A program made the position numbers and the translations under genes. The notes below the pieces were generated by a model that saw nothing but the letters and a program-made list of their open reading frames with translations, had not been told where the DNA came from and did no database searches. From NCBI GenBank assembly GCA_002414385.1, contig DHZH01000007.1, forward strand, positions 124,001 through 188,000: a stretch of 64,000 bases of DNA. Reading direction: 5' to 3'. Origin of the DNA: Gammaproteobacteria bacterium UBA5109. Its GTDB lineage: Bacteria > Pseudomonadota > Gammaproteobacteria > Pseudomonadales > Pseudohongiellaceae. The number at the start of each line of letters is the position of its first letter. The first letter of the stretch is position 1. Of this stretch, positions 8,725 to 18,210 are shown piece by piece.

Positions 8725-9831
8725 TCAGGAAATAAAATTGCGGATTGTTTGCAGCAGGGCATTGCTGAGCTCCTGCTGCTGTTCTTCAGTAAGGCTTCCA
8801 GCACCTGCGGAACCGTCCGGATTACTTTCTGCGATCACTTCTATGCCACTTTCGACCTGACGCAGATTGATCCGAAAAGGAAAACTGACCTGTTCTTGGC
8901 CAAAAAATCTGGAGAAGACGCCCTGTTCTTCATCATTTTCCTGATTGGCAAATGTCACATCAAAGTAACCGGAATCCATTTCTTCAGACATGATTTCAAT
9001 TTCAGCCCTTTCCAGTGCACGCCCCACGGCTGCCCAGCTTCGGTCATAGTCAGCATCCAGATGCAGCAGCATATCTGCCCCTTCGCCCTGCATGCTGGCA
9101 CGGCCTTCGTCCGGGATGTTGCCTGCCAGAAATGAAACAGTGGAGGACTGGTACAGACGTATCTGATCAGCAAGATATGTCGAAATATCGGCCAGTACCT
9201 GATAGGCATACTCGGTATCTTCCGGCTGATCTGTCCATTCAACCTCTTCGGGAACCTCTGCCTGAATTGGCGCTGATACATGCAGAACACTGATTTCCGC
9301 ACTCTCATCCTGGAAACCCGGGCGCACCATGACACGAAGCTTTTCCTTGAAATCAGGGTTCTCATCCGTGGTAAACCAGATCGTATCCAGCATACCCTGG
9401 CCGGGAATTTCAGCAGCCAGGTCAATACCCTGCTCCAGCCAGTATTGCCTGATGCGCGGCCATACCTGGCTTGCCCTGGCATCAACAATGACCCAGCTGC
9501 GTTCTGCCATTCGCTGAATCACGACTGCCCGGTCAGGATTGCCCTGCAGGGGACGTGGTCTTGGCACCTGAAGAAAAGCCTGGCCGTCTACACTGCCCAG
9601 ATCAGGAATTACCAGTAGATCATCAATAACAAAACCATCCAGATTGTTGGGTATATCCAGGCGCGGAATCGATTCTGCTTCCAGATAGTCACCCTGCCGG
9701 TCACGAAATACGCCTTCATCACCGACTACCCGTCCCATTCCGGGAACAGCACCAATCAGCCCGCAGCCACTGCTAAACAGGCAGGCTATTACGATAAATG
9801 AAAATTTATTTACAAGTGACTTTACAGGCAT
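8725..9831 (-). CDS. bamC: Outer membrane assembly lipoprotein BamC
   Basis: Lipoprotein component of the beta-barrel assembly (BAM) complex. A lipoprotein signal leads to Cys23 (FSSGC). An unstructured N-terminal stretch that binds BamD in E. coli follows, then two helix-grip domains. The start is placed at the ATG at 9831; the frame also extends to a TTG at 9864 that overlaps the dapA stop, but the shorter form gives a standard lipoprotein signal. Position directly after dapA and before purC supports the name. Confidence 0.87.
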   Translation of the reverse strand: MPVKSLVNKFSFIVIACLFSSGCGLIGAVPGMGRVVGDEGVFRDRQGDYLEAESIPRLDIPNNLDGFVIDDLLVIPDLGSVDGQAFLQVPRPRPLQGNPDRAVVIQRMAERSWVIVDARASQVWPRIRQYWLEQGIDLAAEIPGQGMLDTIWFTTDENPDFKEKLRVMVRPGFQDESAEISVLHVSAPIQAEVPEEVEWTDQPEDTEYAYQVLADISTYLADQIRLYQSSTVSFLAGNIPDEGRASMQGEGADMLLHLDADYDRSWAAVGRALERAEIEIMSEEMDSGYFDVTFANQENDEEQGVFSRFFGQEQVSFPFRINLRQVESGIEVIAESNPDGSAGAGSLTEEQQQELSNALLQTIRNFIS

Positions 9832-9860
9832 AGAGTTCAACAACAAGTTTCGGCAAAGAA

Positions 9861-10739
9861 TCAAACCAGCTCCAGACGCTGCAGGGTTAACTGTATAAAT
9901 TCATGATACAGCTCGTCCAGTTGTGTCAGGGGCAAGCGGATGCCGGGTGATATTTTGCCCATTTTATAGAGCGCCCATTTGACCGGTATCGGGTTTGACT
10001 CCAGAAACAGGCATTTGTTCAATACACTTAACTGCAGATTTATATCGCCTGCAGCTTTGCGTTCACCGGCCATTGTCAGCTCACAAAGTTCGTGAAAAAG
10101 TTTTGGTACAACATTGGCTGTCACTGAAATGGTGCCTTCAGCACCCATCAGCATTAAATCCATGGCTGTGGGGTCATCACCACTGTAGATGGCAAAACTG
10201 TCACTCTTGCACAGATCAATCACTTCCTTGCCACGCACCAGGTCGCCGGTGGCTTCCTTGATGGCGATAATATTATCGACTTTTGACAGTTCCCTGACTG
10301 TTGTTGGCAACATGTCACAGGCAGTCCGGCCCGGAACGTTGTATAAAATCTGGGGGATATCCACAGCTTCAGCAATTGCCGTGTGATGGGCAATCAGGCC
10401 TTTCTGCGTCGGCTTGTTGTAATACGGCGTCACCAGCAGGCAGGCATCGGCCCCGGACTCTTTGGCGGCCGCTGTCATCTCGATAGCTTCCTGGGTGGAA
10501 TTTGCCCCGGTTCCGGCAATTACGGGAACCCGGCCCTTTACAGTCTTGACGACGTGGTCCACCACTGCACAGTTTTCCTCAATTGACAGTGTCGGTGATT
10601 CACCGGTGGTTCCCACTGCAACAATCGCATCGGTGCCTTCCTGAATATGCCATTCAAGCAAATCATTCAGTGTCGGCAGATCGAGCTCTCCGCTCTCTGT
10701 CATGGGTGTCACTAGCGCGACAATACTGCCTTTTATCAT
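9861..10739 (-). CDS. dapA: 4-hydroxy-tetrahydrodipicolinate synthase DapA
   Basis: First committed step of lysine/diaminopimelate synthesis: condensation of pyruvate with aspartate semialdehyde. The GTTGESPTL motif near residue 43, YNVPGRT with the catalytic Tyr, and IKEATGD with the Schiff-base Lys are present. From the ATG at 10739 the protein is 292 residues, the same length as E. coli DapA, and a GGGGGA ribosome binding site lies just upstream. The frame opens earlier (10757) but that start is poorer. Its stop abuts the bamC frame. Confidence 0.95.
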   Translation of the reverse strand: MIKGSIVALVTPMTESGELDLPTLNDLLEWHIQEGTDAIVAVGTTGESPTLSIEENCAVVDHVVKTVKGRVPVIAGTGANSTQEAIEMTAAAKESGADACLLVTPYYNKPTQKGLIAHHTAIAEAVDIPQILYNVPGRTACDMLPTTVRELSKVDNIIAIKEATGDLVRGKEVIDLCKSDSFAIYSGDDPTAMDLMLMGAEGTISVTANVVPKLFHELCELTMAGERKAAGDINLQLSVLNKCLFLESNPIPVKWALYKMGKISPGIRLPLTQLDELYHEFIQLTLQRLELV

Positions 10740-10826
10740 GCATCCCCCGGGGAACATTCTGGAATTAAGTGAATCGCCAATTTTAGCTTATGTGCGGAAA
10801 AGTTTATAGAAACAACGGCAGCTGAT

Positions 10827-11900
10827 TTATTCCCTTACCTTCGGGATATTTTTATCCGGGACAGGCCAGGCACGGATTATGGCCTTGAGGAAGGTAGCCA
10901 GAGGGATGGCAAAGAACACCCCCCAGAATCCCCAGATACCACCGAAAATAAGGATTGCGGCAATGATAGCCAGAGGATGCAGATTAACCGTCTCGGAAAA
11001 TATCAGCGGTACCAGCAGGTTACCATCCAGCATCTGCAGGACAACATAGGCAATCATGATCTGATACAGGTCGGCACCAAAGCCCCACTGAAACAGACCG
11101 ACCATAAATACCGGTATGGCAACCACTGTAGCACCGACATAAGGGATTATGACCGACAGTCCGGTCACCAGTGCCAATAGTACCGGGTAGTTAAGGCCCA
11201 GCAGGTAAAAAAGCACATAGGCGCTGAGTCCGACAATCAGAATTTCCAGCGCCTTGCCGCGTATATAATTGGCCAGTTGATCATTCATTTCATGCCAGAT
11301 CTGCGCCATGATCGGCCTTCTCTCCGGCAACCAGCTTTCCAGCCATTTCAGTAACTTGTCAGAATCCCTGAGCATGAAGAACACCATGATCGGCACCAGC
11401 ACCGTATAAACCACCCAGGTCACCAGGCGGGTAATACTGGTCACTGAATAGGACAGAATATTTTGTCCCATCTCCGCGAGGGCATTCTGCAGATTGTTGA
11501 TCCAGCCCTGGATTTGCGCTTCAGAGAACAATTCAGGGTAATTGCCCGGAAGCAGGAGTAAAAAGTTATTCAGTTGCATCATCATATTCGGCAGTTCATC
11601 CAGGAAGACCACCAGCCTGCCCCAGGTAAAGGGCAAGAGTGCAAACATGATAATCAGCATGATACTGAGAAAGAGCAGATAACTCAGATAAACGGCCACT
11701 TTGTAGGGGACTCTGAGACGCTGCATGGAATTAACCAGACCCTGCAATATAAAGGTAATTACCAGGCTCCACAGCAAGGGAGCAATAACACCGCCCAGTG
11801 TCATCATAACTACCGTGCCAACAATAAGCAGCAAGGTGAAAATCAGTGCCTCTTCTTCCGAGAAATAACGCTCGTAAAGATCGGTAACCACTTTAAACAT
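10827..11900 (-). CDS. AI-2E family transporter / PerM-like permease
   Basis: An inner-membrane protein with seven to eight predicted helices in the AI-2E (TqsA/PerM, UPF0118) pattern: paired N-terminal helices (about 15-60), a soluble middle, and C-terminal helices with the GLSVIIPYVGA and FGGIWGFWGVFFAIPLA signatures. Family members are linked variously to autoinducer-2 or ion efflux, so the substrate is unknown. In pseudomonads the homologue lies beside hda; here the TusA-like gene lies upstream and hda is 23 kb away. Confidence 0.85.
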   Translation of the reverse strand: MFKVVTDLYERYFSEEEALIFTLLLIVGTVVMMTLGGVIAPLLWSLVITFILQGLVNSMQRLRVPYKVAVYLSYLLFLSIMLIIMFALLPFTWGRLVVFLDELPNMMMQLNNFLLLLPGNYPELFSEAQIQGWINNLQNALAEMGQNILSYSVTSITRLVTWVVYTVLVPIMVFFMLRDSDKLLKWLESWLPERRPIMAQIWHEMNDQLANYIRGKALEILIVGLSAYVLFYLLGLNYPVLLALVTGLSVIIPYVGATVVAIPVFMVGLFQWGFGADLYQIMIAYVVLQMLDGNLLVPLIFSETVNLHPLAIIAAILIFGGIWGFWGVFFAIPLATFLKAIIRAWPVPDKNIPKVRE

Positions 11901-11946
11901 CGAGGAATCCTAATCCAGAATTGTCACAGATAACTGACTGGCTGAT

Positions 11947-12180
11947 TCAGCTTTTCTGTATTAAATAATAAAAACTGCCCGCCTGTTGCTCTTTACTGAG
12001 CAGGCGATTTCCGCTTTGTTCTGCAAAAACCTGAAAATCACGCTCTGAACCCGGATCAGTTGCTACCACACTGACTGTCTGCCCGGGGCGCATTTTGTTC
12101 AATGCCTGCTTGGTCTTCAGCAGAGGCAGGGGGCAGTTCAGGCCGCTCAGATCAAGCGCTATATCTGCTGTTTCGCTCAT
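11947..12180 (-). CDS. TusA/SirA-family sulfur carrier protein
   Basis: A 77-residue protein with the LDxxGxxCPxPLL signature; the sulfur-carrying cysteine is Cys16 in CPLPLL. This fold carries persulfide sulfur for tRNA thiolation, molybdenum cofactor synthesis or other routes. It is the size of E. coli TusA, but without the rest of the Tus relay nearby the exact pathway is open. It is transcribed towards the AI-2E permease gene. Confidence 0.85.
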   Translation of the reverse strand: MSETADIALDLSGLNCPLPLLKTKQALNKMRPGQTVSVVATDPGSERDFQVFAEQSGNRLLSKEQQAGSFYYLIQKS

Positions 12181-12279
12181 CGCGGCATTCTAGCAGGAGC
12201 ATCCCAAAAAACCGAGTTATTGCAAGGAATTAGTAGTATTATTTATAGTCAAATGGATTAAGGTATTATTGTTTTGTTT

Positions 12280-13743
12280 ATGACTGGCGTATTCCAACAC
12301 CTGAAAAGAGGCTGTATAAAAAACTGCATTCTGTCAGCCGGTATCTGGCTGGCGGCATCAGCTGCATTGGCTCAGACTAATAATCTGCCGGTGCTGGGGG
12401 ACTCTGTCTCAGGCGTCCTGACAACCCAGCAGGAATATGAGCTGGGCCGGGAAATGCTGCGTTCGTTTCGCGCCCAGGCCGAAACCCTGGAAGATCCTCT
12501 GATGGAGGAATATATCACCAGTCTCACCTATCACCTGGCAGCCAACAGCCAGTTGCTTGATCACCGGCTGGAATTCATCCTGGTAGACAGTGAACAGCTC
12601 AATGCCTTTGCCGCACCGGGCGGAATTATCGGAGTAAATGCCGGACTTTTTACCTATGCAGAAACTGAAGGTCAGTTTGCCTCGGTAATTGCCCATGAGC
12701 TGGCGCATGTTTCACAGCGTCATTATGCGCGGCGTATCCTGGAAGCCCAGTCCAGTTCGATTACCAATATTGCCGGCGTGCTGGCTTCAATTCTGATCAT
12801 CGCTGCCGGCGGTGGCGATGCCGGCACTGCTGCATTGGGTGTTACCCAGACCCTCAGTCTGGAAAACCAGCTTCGCTTCAGCCGTAATAATGAACAGGAA
12901 GCAGACCGGGTTGGTATCCGTACGCTCTATGATGCCGGCTTTGATCCCGACGCAATGGCAGAAATGTTTGAAAATATGATGCGCATGCGTACCGGCTCCC
13001 AGCGTATTCCGGAATTTCTGTCCTCGCATCCGCTGGATGAAAACCGTGTTGCTGACAGCCGTAATCGTGCCAATGCCATGCCGCAAGTCGAAAACATCAG
13101 TAATGTCGAATATCTGCTGATGCGACAACGGGCCCTGCTACTTTACAACGACGATTATGAGTTTGCTGAACAGAGTCTGCGTCGCCAACTGCCACAGCTT
13201 AATGGCGCAGAAGCTGATGCCGCTCAATATGGCATTGCACTGGCACAACTATACAGTGGCCAGTTTGTTGCCGCGACAGAATCCATGGCTCCCCTGCTCG
13301 CCAAGGACCCCAATCGCATTACCTATGTGGTTATGGAAGCGGAAATAGCCAGTACTGCAGGAAATTATGACCAGGCCTTACAGATCCTGGAAAACCATCT
13401 GGATATCAATCCGAATAATTATCCCCTGAGCTTTAGCTATGCACAGACCCTGGAGCAGGCCGGACGTTACAGGGAGGCAGTAGCTACACTTGAAGATCTC
13501 AGTGAGCAGCGCCCTACCGATATCAATATCTGGTACCACCTTGCTGAATTGCGTGGACTCACCGGAGATATCTCCGGGGTGCATCAGGCCCGCGCAGAAT
13601 ACTTTTTTGGTATTGGTGAGTTTGGCAGAGCCCGCGATCATCTCAACCTGGCTCTGGCCGAGCGCAACGATTCACTGACGACAGCCAGAATCAGACAGCG
13701 CCTGGAAGATATCCGTCGCATCGGTGATCGTTTTTATCGCTGA
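12280..13743 (+). CDS. bepA: Periplasmic M48 metalloprotease with TPR domain (BepA-like)
   Basis: A BepA/YfgC-type periplasmic chaperone-protease that acts in outer-membrane protein quality control, including LptD maturation. It has a signal peptide ending near AALAQ (residue 32), an HEXXH zinc motif (His139, Glu140, His143), the downstream NEQEADRVG motif with the third ligand, and C-terminal tetratricopeptide repeats from about 270. From ATG 12280 it has 487 residues, equal to E. coli BepA. It converges head-on with nadA with no gap. Confidence 0.9.
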   Translation: MTGVFQHLKRGCIKNCILSAGIWLAASAALAQTNNLPVLGDSVSGVLTTQQEYELGREMLRSFRAQAETLEDPLMEEYITSLTYHLAANSQLLDHRLEFILVDSEQLNAFAAPGGIIGVNAGLFTYAETEGQFASVIAHELAHVSQRHYARRILEAQSSSITNIAGVLASILIIAAGGGDAGTAALGVTQTLSLENQLRFSRNNEQEADRVGIRTLYDAGFDPDAMAEMFENMMRMRTGSQRIPEFLSSHPLDENRVADSRNRANAMPQVENISNVEYLLMRQRALLLYNDDYEFAEQSLRRQLPQLNGAEADAAQYGIALAQLYSGQFVAATESMAPLLAKDPNRITYVVMEAEIASTAGNYDQALQILENHLDINPNNYPLSFSYAQTLEQAGRYREAVATLEDLSEQRPTDINIWYHLAELRGLTGDISGVHQARAEYFFGIGEFGRARDHLNLALAERNDSLTTARIRQRLEDIRRIGDRFYR

Positions 13744-14820
13744 TCAGCTGCCGCTATTCCTGAAATCCAGCATTCGCTGCAGCGGAATCATGGCTTTTTT
13801 GCCCAGAGCCGGATCGACATGTATTTGATTGTTCCCGGCTAACAGCGACTCATACAAATTCTGCAGACTGTTCATCCCCATCCACGGGCAGTTGGCACAG
13901 CTTCGACAGGTCGCGCCTTCCCCGGAAGTAGGTGCCATGATGAACTCTTTATCAGGCGCCTGTTGTTGTAATTTATAGAAAATCCCCTGATCGGTTGCCA
14001 CAATAAACTGTTTTTCAGGACGGCTGATTGCGGCATTGATAATCTGGGTCGTGGAGCCGACGACATCGGCCTCTTCCAGCACTGACAACGGTGATTCCGG
14101 ATGTGCCAGAACTGCCGCATCCGGATATAAATGGCGCATTTCTTCCAGCGCTTTGTGTTTGAACTCCTCATGCACGATGCAGGCGCCATCCCAGAGCAGA
14201 ATATCGTCTCCTGCGCCCAGCTGGCGTTGAATATAGCGCCCCAGGTGTTTATCCGGTGCCCAGATAACCTGCTTGCCCTGATCGAGCAGATGTTCAACCA
14301 CATCCACCGCGATGGCCGAAGTAACCACCCAGTCCGCCCGGGCTTTGACTGCAGCCGAAGTATTGGCATAGACAACGACGATATGATCAGGGTGCTTATC
14401 ACAGAAAGGCGCAAAGCGCTCAATTGGACAGCCAATATCCAGGGAACAGGTTGCTTCCAGAGTGGGCATCAACACGGTTTTTTCCGGATTGAGTATTTTT
14501 GCCGTCTCACCCATGAATTTAACCCCGCATACAGCCAGGGTTGTTGCTGAAGTCTCAGTCCCGAAACGCGCCATTTCCAGCGAGTCGGCAACACAACCGC
14601 CACTTTCTTCTGCCAGAGCCTGCAGTTCCGGATCAGTATAGTAATGCGCCACCATGGCGGCATTCTTCTGTTGCAGCAGATCCAAAATAAGTTCCCGGTA
14701 ACGGGCATTGTCGGCAGCAGTAGGTTCCTGCAATTGGGGAATTTTATCCAGATAGCTCCGGACAAACTCTCTGTCTGCAATCAGATCACCGCCAGAATCT
14801 TGCTTCACTGCTTTATTCAT
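13744..14820 (-). CDS. nadA: Quinolinate synthase NadA
   Basis: A [4Fe-4S] enzyme that condenses iminoaspartate with dihydroxyacetone phosphate to quinolinate in NAD synthesis. Cluster cysteines are recognisable in CGVKFMGET and in CRSCANCPWM near the C-terminus; the MAHYY-type substrate motif appears as VAHYYTD near residue 58. At 358 residues it is close to the long gammaproteobacterial form. The tRNA-Lys and queC lie upstream on the same strand, as in other gammaproteobacteria (tol-pal-cpoB-queE-queC-nadA neighbourhood). Confidence 0.95.
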   Translation of the reverse strand: MNKAVKQDSGGDLIADREFVRSYLDKIPQLQEPTAADNARYRELILDLLQQKNAAMVAHYYTDPELQALAEESGGCVADSLEMARFGTETSATTLAVCGVKFMGETAKILNPEKTVLMPTLEATCSLDIGCPIERFAPFCDKHPDHIVVVYANTSAAVKARADWVVTSAIAVDVVEHLLDQGKQVIWAPDKHLGRYIQRQLGAGDDILLWDGACIVHEEFKHKALEEMRHLYPDAAVLAHPESPLSVLEEADVVGSTTQIINAAISRPEKQFIVATDQGIFYKLQQQAPDKEFIMAPTSGEGATCRSCANCPWMGMNSLQNLYESLLAGNNQIHVDPALGKKAMIPLQRMLDFRNSGS

Positions 14821-14974
14821 GATGTTACCGCGCTATTTTCCGCAATACCTTCCCGCAATACTTTCCCGCATTAACCCACAGGCATATTTTATCACAGCTC
14901 CCGTTTTGAGCCCTTTCCTGGATGTCCTGATATAAATGTGAGGGTAAAAGGGACCTGATACAAGCCCCGGAAAA

Positions 14975-15050
14975 TGGTGGGTCGTGTGCGATTCGAACGC
15001 ACGACCAATTGGTTAAAAGCCAACTGCTCTACCGACTGAGCTAACGACCC
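14975..15050 (-). tRNA. tRNA-Lys (anticodon UUU)
   Basis: Read on the minus strand, a 76-base cloverleaf begins GGGTCGTTAGCTCAG, has anticodon loop CTTTTAA (UUU, lysine), a TTCGAAT T-loop, and closes with ACGACCC paired to the 5' GGGTCGT, discriminator A and an encoded CCA. It lies 38 bases downstream of queC and may be read with it. Confidence 0.95.
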
Positions 15051-15088
15051 TTTCGAGAAGGCCGACATGGTACTGTTTTGACAGAAAA

Positions 15089-15784
15089 TTACAAGTTTTT
15101 ATAGGACGTAGGATCTTCAACACCCGCTTCAGTAAAGCCCTTGCGCCGCAAACGGCAGCTATCACAACGACCACATGCCCTGCCTTGTGAATCAGCCTGG
15201 TAACAGGACACTGTCCGGGCATAATCCACCCCCAGAGCCAGACCTCTGACAATGATCTCGGCCTTGCTCAATTCTATCAGCGGAGTCTCTATACTTACTG
15301 GATGCCCTTCTATACCGGCTTTGGTGGCCAGATTGGCCATTGTGGTAAAAGCCTCGATAAATGCCGGACGGCAATCCGGGTAACCCGAATAATCCAGGGC
15401 ATTGACCCCGATAAAAATAGCTTCAGCTTCAAGCACTTCGGCCCAGCCCAGGGCGTAAGACAGAAAAATGGTATTTCGTGCCGGTACGTAAGTGATCGGA
15501 ATGCCTTCCGACTCAGTTTCAGGTACCGCGATTGTCATATCGGTCAGTGCCGAGCCTCCAATTCCGGTCATATCAATCGGAATGGTTTTATGGGATTTCA
15601 CCTGCATAAACACTGCCAGGTCTTCGGCAGCCTGTAATTCACTGCGATGTCGTTGCCCGTAATCAAAACTCAGGCTGTAACAGTCATAACCCTGGTCTCT
15701 GGCAATTGCCAGGCAGGTTGCAGAATCCAGCCCCCCGGATATCAATACCACAGCTTTTTTATTGCCCGATACCTGATCTGTCAT
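15089..15784 (-). CDS. queC: 7-cyano-7-deazaguanine synthase QueC
   Basis: ATP-dependent conversion of 7-carboxy-7-deazaguanine to preQ0, the precursor of queuosine. The PP-loop ATPase motif SGGLDSAT is near residues 16-23. Four zinc-binding cysteines lie near the C-terminus (SCYQ then ACGRCDSC). It follows queE on the same strand with one base between the genes, so the two form an operon. Confidence 0.95.
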   Translation of the reverse strand: MTDQVSGNKKAVVLISGGLDSATCLAIARDQGYDCYSLSFDYGQRHRSELQAAEDLAVFMQVKSHKTIPIDMTGIGGSALTDMTIAVPETESEGIPITYVPARNTIFLSYALGWAEVLEAEAIFIGVNALDYSGYPDCRPAFIEAFTTMANLATKAGIEGHPVSIETPLIELSKAEIIVRGLALGVDYARTVSCYQADSQGRACGRCDSCRLRRKGFTEAGVEDPTSYKNL

Positions 15785-15785
15785 C

Positions 15786-16433
15786 TCAATGACCCGGCTT
15801 GTTGCCCCACAAATACTTGTGTAACTGAATCTGGAACCGAACCTTCAGTTTATCGGCCAGAATCCATTCCGCCAGCTCAGTTGCAGATAACTCTTCATTG
15901 CTGGGGGAAAATAAGACATCTGCTACCTTAGCGTCAAGCATGTGCTCATTAAGCTGTTTTTTTGCCCAGAGATAATCTTCCCTGTTACAGATGACAAATT
16001 TAAGCTGGTCTTTTTTCCCCAGCTTGTCGATATTGCTGTAAAGGTTTTTATCCTGCTCACCGGAGGCCGGAGTTTTAAGGTCCATGACGATGCTCACTCG
16101 CTCATCGACTGCCGAAATGTCCATTGCCCCACCGGTTTCCAGTGAGACCTTATAACCGGCATCACAGAGAGCGCCAAGCAAGGACAGACATTCAGGCTGG
16201 GCCAGAGGTTCGCCACCGGTAACTGTAACAAAATCAGCTTCATGACTGGCGACTTCCTGCAGAACCTGATCCTGAGAGTAGATTACACCACCGCTGAAAG
16301 CGTATGCCGTATCACAGTACTGACAACGCAGGGGGCAACCGGTCAATCTGACAAAAACTGTCGGCAGACCACTGAGGCTGCTTTCACCCTGCAGGGAATG
16401 GAAAATTTCCGTAATACGAAGAGTATTGCTCAC
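15786..16433 (-). CDS. queE: 7-carboxy-7-deazaguanine synthase QueE
   Basis: Radical-SAM enzyme that rearranges 6-carboxytetrahydropterin to 7-carboxy-7-deazaguanine in queuosine synthesis. The CxxxCxxC cluster motif is GCPLRCQYC near residues 32-40, followed by the family DTAYAF and TGGEPL motifs. It is located between cpoB and queC. QueD, which supplies its substrate, is not in the window. Confidence 0.94.
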   Translation of the reverse strand: MSNTLRITEIFHSLQGESSLSGLPTVFVRLTGCPLRCQYCDTAYAFSGGVIYSQDQVLQEVASHEADFVTVTGGEPLAQPECLSLLGALCDAGYKVSLETGGAMDISAVDERVSIVMDLKTPASGEQDKNLYSNIDKLGKKDQLKFVICNREDYLWAKKQLNEHMLDAKVADVLFSPSNEELSATELAEWILADKLKVRFQIQLHKYLWGNKPGH

Positions 16434-16468
16434 TGAAGGCAGTTAATGTCGCAGAAATAATAAAAGGA

Positions 16469-17512
16469 TTAGCGGTTATAACCGTCGCGCAGGTACAACT
16501 CTGCCAGACGCAGAGAGGCACTGCCTGTCCCGCCGAACTCGGTAAGCAGGTTACGCCACACTTCCTGGGCACGGGATTCGTTCTCCATCAGGCTGTAAAC
16601 AATACCGAGCTTGAGCATTGAATCAGGAGCCTTTTCATGCGTGGGGAAATTATCAATGACCTCATTGAACACATTGATCGCCTGGGAATACCGTTCGACC
16701 AGTATCAAAGCTTCACCCTGCCAGTAATATGCATTGGGTGCCAGACGACCCTGAGGAAATTCCTCAATCATTTGCTGAAAGACACTGATTGAAGCTTCAT
16801 AATCGCCATCATTCAAAAGGAAGTTTCTGGCCTCCTGATAAAGCTCTTCCTCAGAACGCGGTTCGCCTGAAAAGTCCGGGGCTGTATTATTATTCAGAGC
16901 TACTTGTCCCTGCGGGTTTATGCCGGTGTCAGCAGCTGGTTCGACAGCAGGAAAGGCTGGACTGTTGCCCGTACCGGGCTGCCCGGCAGATGGCAGTGAA
17001 GCCTGGCTGCCTGGGAGCTGGGAATTATTACTATTATTACTGGCTGTATTGTTTGATGGGTTTGCTCCGGGCCTTGTTGTTGAAGCTGGCGGAACTGGTC
17101 CCGTGGACAAGTTACCTGCAACAGCCCCCTGGGTAATTCGCTGGTTCAATTCGCTCAGGCGATTATCCACGTCAAGATAGCGGTCACGCTGCTGCTGTTC
17201 CATTTGCCTGATCTGGTAACTTTGCTCTTCAACGAGTCCACGCAGGATCTGAACTTCGCGCTGCAAAGCTTCAAGCGTGTTGTACAGTGTCAACACGATA
17301 TCATTATTGCGGGTATTGCTTTGCGGAGCATTATTTTGGGCTGCATTATTTTGCGAGGAGTTTGCAGCCGGGGCCTGCGCCTGACTATTCTGCGTGGTAG
17401 CGTTTTCAGCCGCATCAACCACCTGCACCTGAGAAAGCGCAGGAAGGCTGATCAGCGATATCGCAATAACTGAGAGAAGTTTTACCTTGAATTGAGAAGC
17501 ATACTCAAACAT
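16469..17512 (-). CDS. cpoB: Tol-Pal system coordinator CpoB (YbgF)
   Basis: Periplasmic protein that links Tol-Pal constriction with peptidoglycan synthesis by PBP1B. A signal peptide ends at ALSQ, a trimerising coiled coil lies at about 60-110 (LQREVQILRGLVEEQ region), a long Asn/Ser/Pro/Gly/Ala-rich linker spans about 120-215, and TPR repeats occupy the last 120 residues. The 347-residue protein is longer than E. coli CpoB (about 260) because of the linker and an Asn/Gln-rich stretch ahead of the coil. The ATG at 17512 is preferred to frame extensions at 17533, which would start inside a terminator-like hairpin. Confidence 0.9.
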   Translation of the reverse strand: MFEYASQFKVKLLSVIAISLISLPALSQVQVVDAAENATTQNSQAQAPAANSSQNNAAQNNAPQSNTRNNDIVLTLYNTLEALQREVQILRGLVEEQSYQIRQMEQQQRDRYLDVDNRLSELNQRITQGAVAGNLSTGPVPPASTTRPGANPSNNTASNNSNNSQLPGSQASLPSAGQPGTGNSPAFPAVEPAADTGINPQGQVALNNNTAPDFSGEPRSEEELYQEARNFLLNDGDYEASISVFQQMIEEFPQGRLAPNAYYWQGEALILVERYSQAINVFNEVIDNFPTHEKAPDSMLKLGIVYSLMENESRAQEVWRNLLTEFGGTGSASLRLAELYLRDGYNR

Positions 17513-17529
17513 ATGGACATCCCAAAAAA

Positions 17530-17560
17530 ACAAGCCGGGCGAACCCGGCTTTTTTTTGTT
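17530..17560 (-). terminator. Terminator-like hairpin between pal and cpoB
   Basis: An 8-bp perfect stem (AAGCCGGG / CCCGGCTT at 17532-17551) with a 4-base loop has a T-run on either strand, so it can work in both directions. For the leftward operon it lies after pal and before cpoB, and would lower expression of cpoB and the que genes relative to pal. Confidence 0.7.
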
Positions 17561-17568
17561 GCGTTGAT

Positions 17569-18111
17569 TTATTGAATTTCTACCCGGCGATTACGTGCAT
17601 AAGCAGCTTCCGTTGTACCCGGATCTACCGGCTGCTCCTCACCATAACTGATTACTTCCAGCTGGTTGGCAGAAACGCCCTGAACCTGCAGGTAACGCTC
17701 AACAGCCTGGGCACGACGCTCACCCAGTGCCAGGTTGTATTCACGCGTACCGCGCTCATCGGCATGACCTTCAAGACGATAGCGTAATGACGGATTTTCC
17801 ATCAGACGGTTCGCATGATGTACCAGTGCTTCACGAGCTTCTGCACTCAGGTCTGAACGATCAAACTCGAAGTAAAAAACAGTAGTAGCCAAGCCCGCAT
17901 CTCTTTCGCGAATCTGAGCAGGAGTAAGACCGCCTGTATTGCCAGCACCTCTGGCGTTGCCACTGGCTGAATCATCCATTTCTTCCATGGGTTCTTCCAT
18001 GGGTTCTTCCATGGGTTCTTCCATCATGTCATCAGTTGATGACTGACAAGCTGCCAGAAAAACAGCGAAGATTGCCGCCATACCCAGTTTATAAAAATTA
18101 TTCGTTTGCAT
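17569..18111 (-). CDS. pal: Peptidoglycan-associated lipoprotein Pal
   Basis: Outer-membrane lipoprotein that binds peptidoglycan and TolB. The lipobox ends at Cys22 (LAAC), followed by an acidic Met/Glu/Pro linker with a repeated EEPM unit, and an OmpA-like domain from about residue 75 with the peptidoglycan-binding GHADERGTREYNLALGERRA motif (slightly split here, conserved Asp and Arg present). The ATG at 18111 follows a GAGGAG site; the longer frame from 18132 would start inside that site. It lies downstream of tolB. Confidence 0.95.
   Translation of the reverse strand: MQTNNFYKLGMAAIFAVFLAACQSSTDDMMEEPMEEPMEEPMEEMDDSASGNARGAGNTGGLTPAQIRERDAGLATTVFYFEFDRSDLSAEAREALVHHANRLMENPSLRYRLEGHADERGTREYNLALGERRAQAVERYLQVQGVSANQLEVISYGEEQPVDPGTTEAAYARNRRVEIQ
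17980..18023 (-). repeat. 12-bp tandem repeat in the Pal linker
   Basis: Three to four in-frame copies of a 12-base unit (TTCTTCCATGGG on the plus strand) encode a repeating EEPM tetrapeptide just after the lipidated cysteine. Copy number could change by slippage without breaking the frame. Confidence 0.85.
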
Positions 18112-18210
18112 AGCTTTTTCTACTCCTCTCAATTATTACCAAGCCTATGTCTTACGTAGAAATCTCTGTTAACAATCAGCCAATGTTAAATAATATCGCA
18201 CCCGGCGCTG

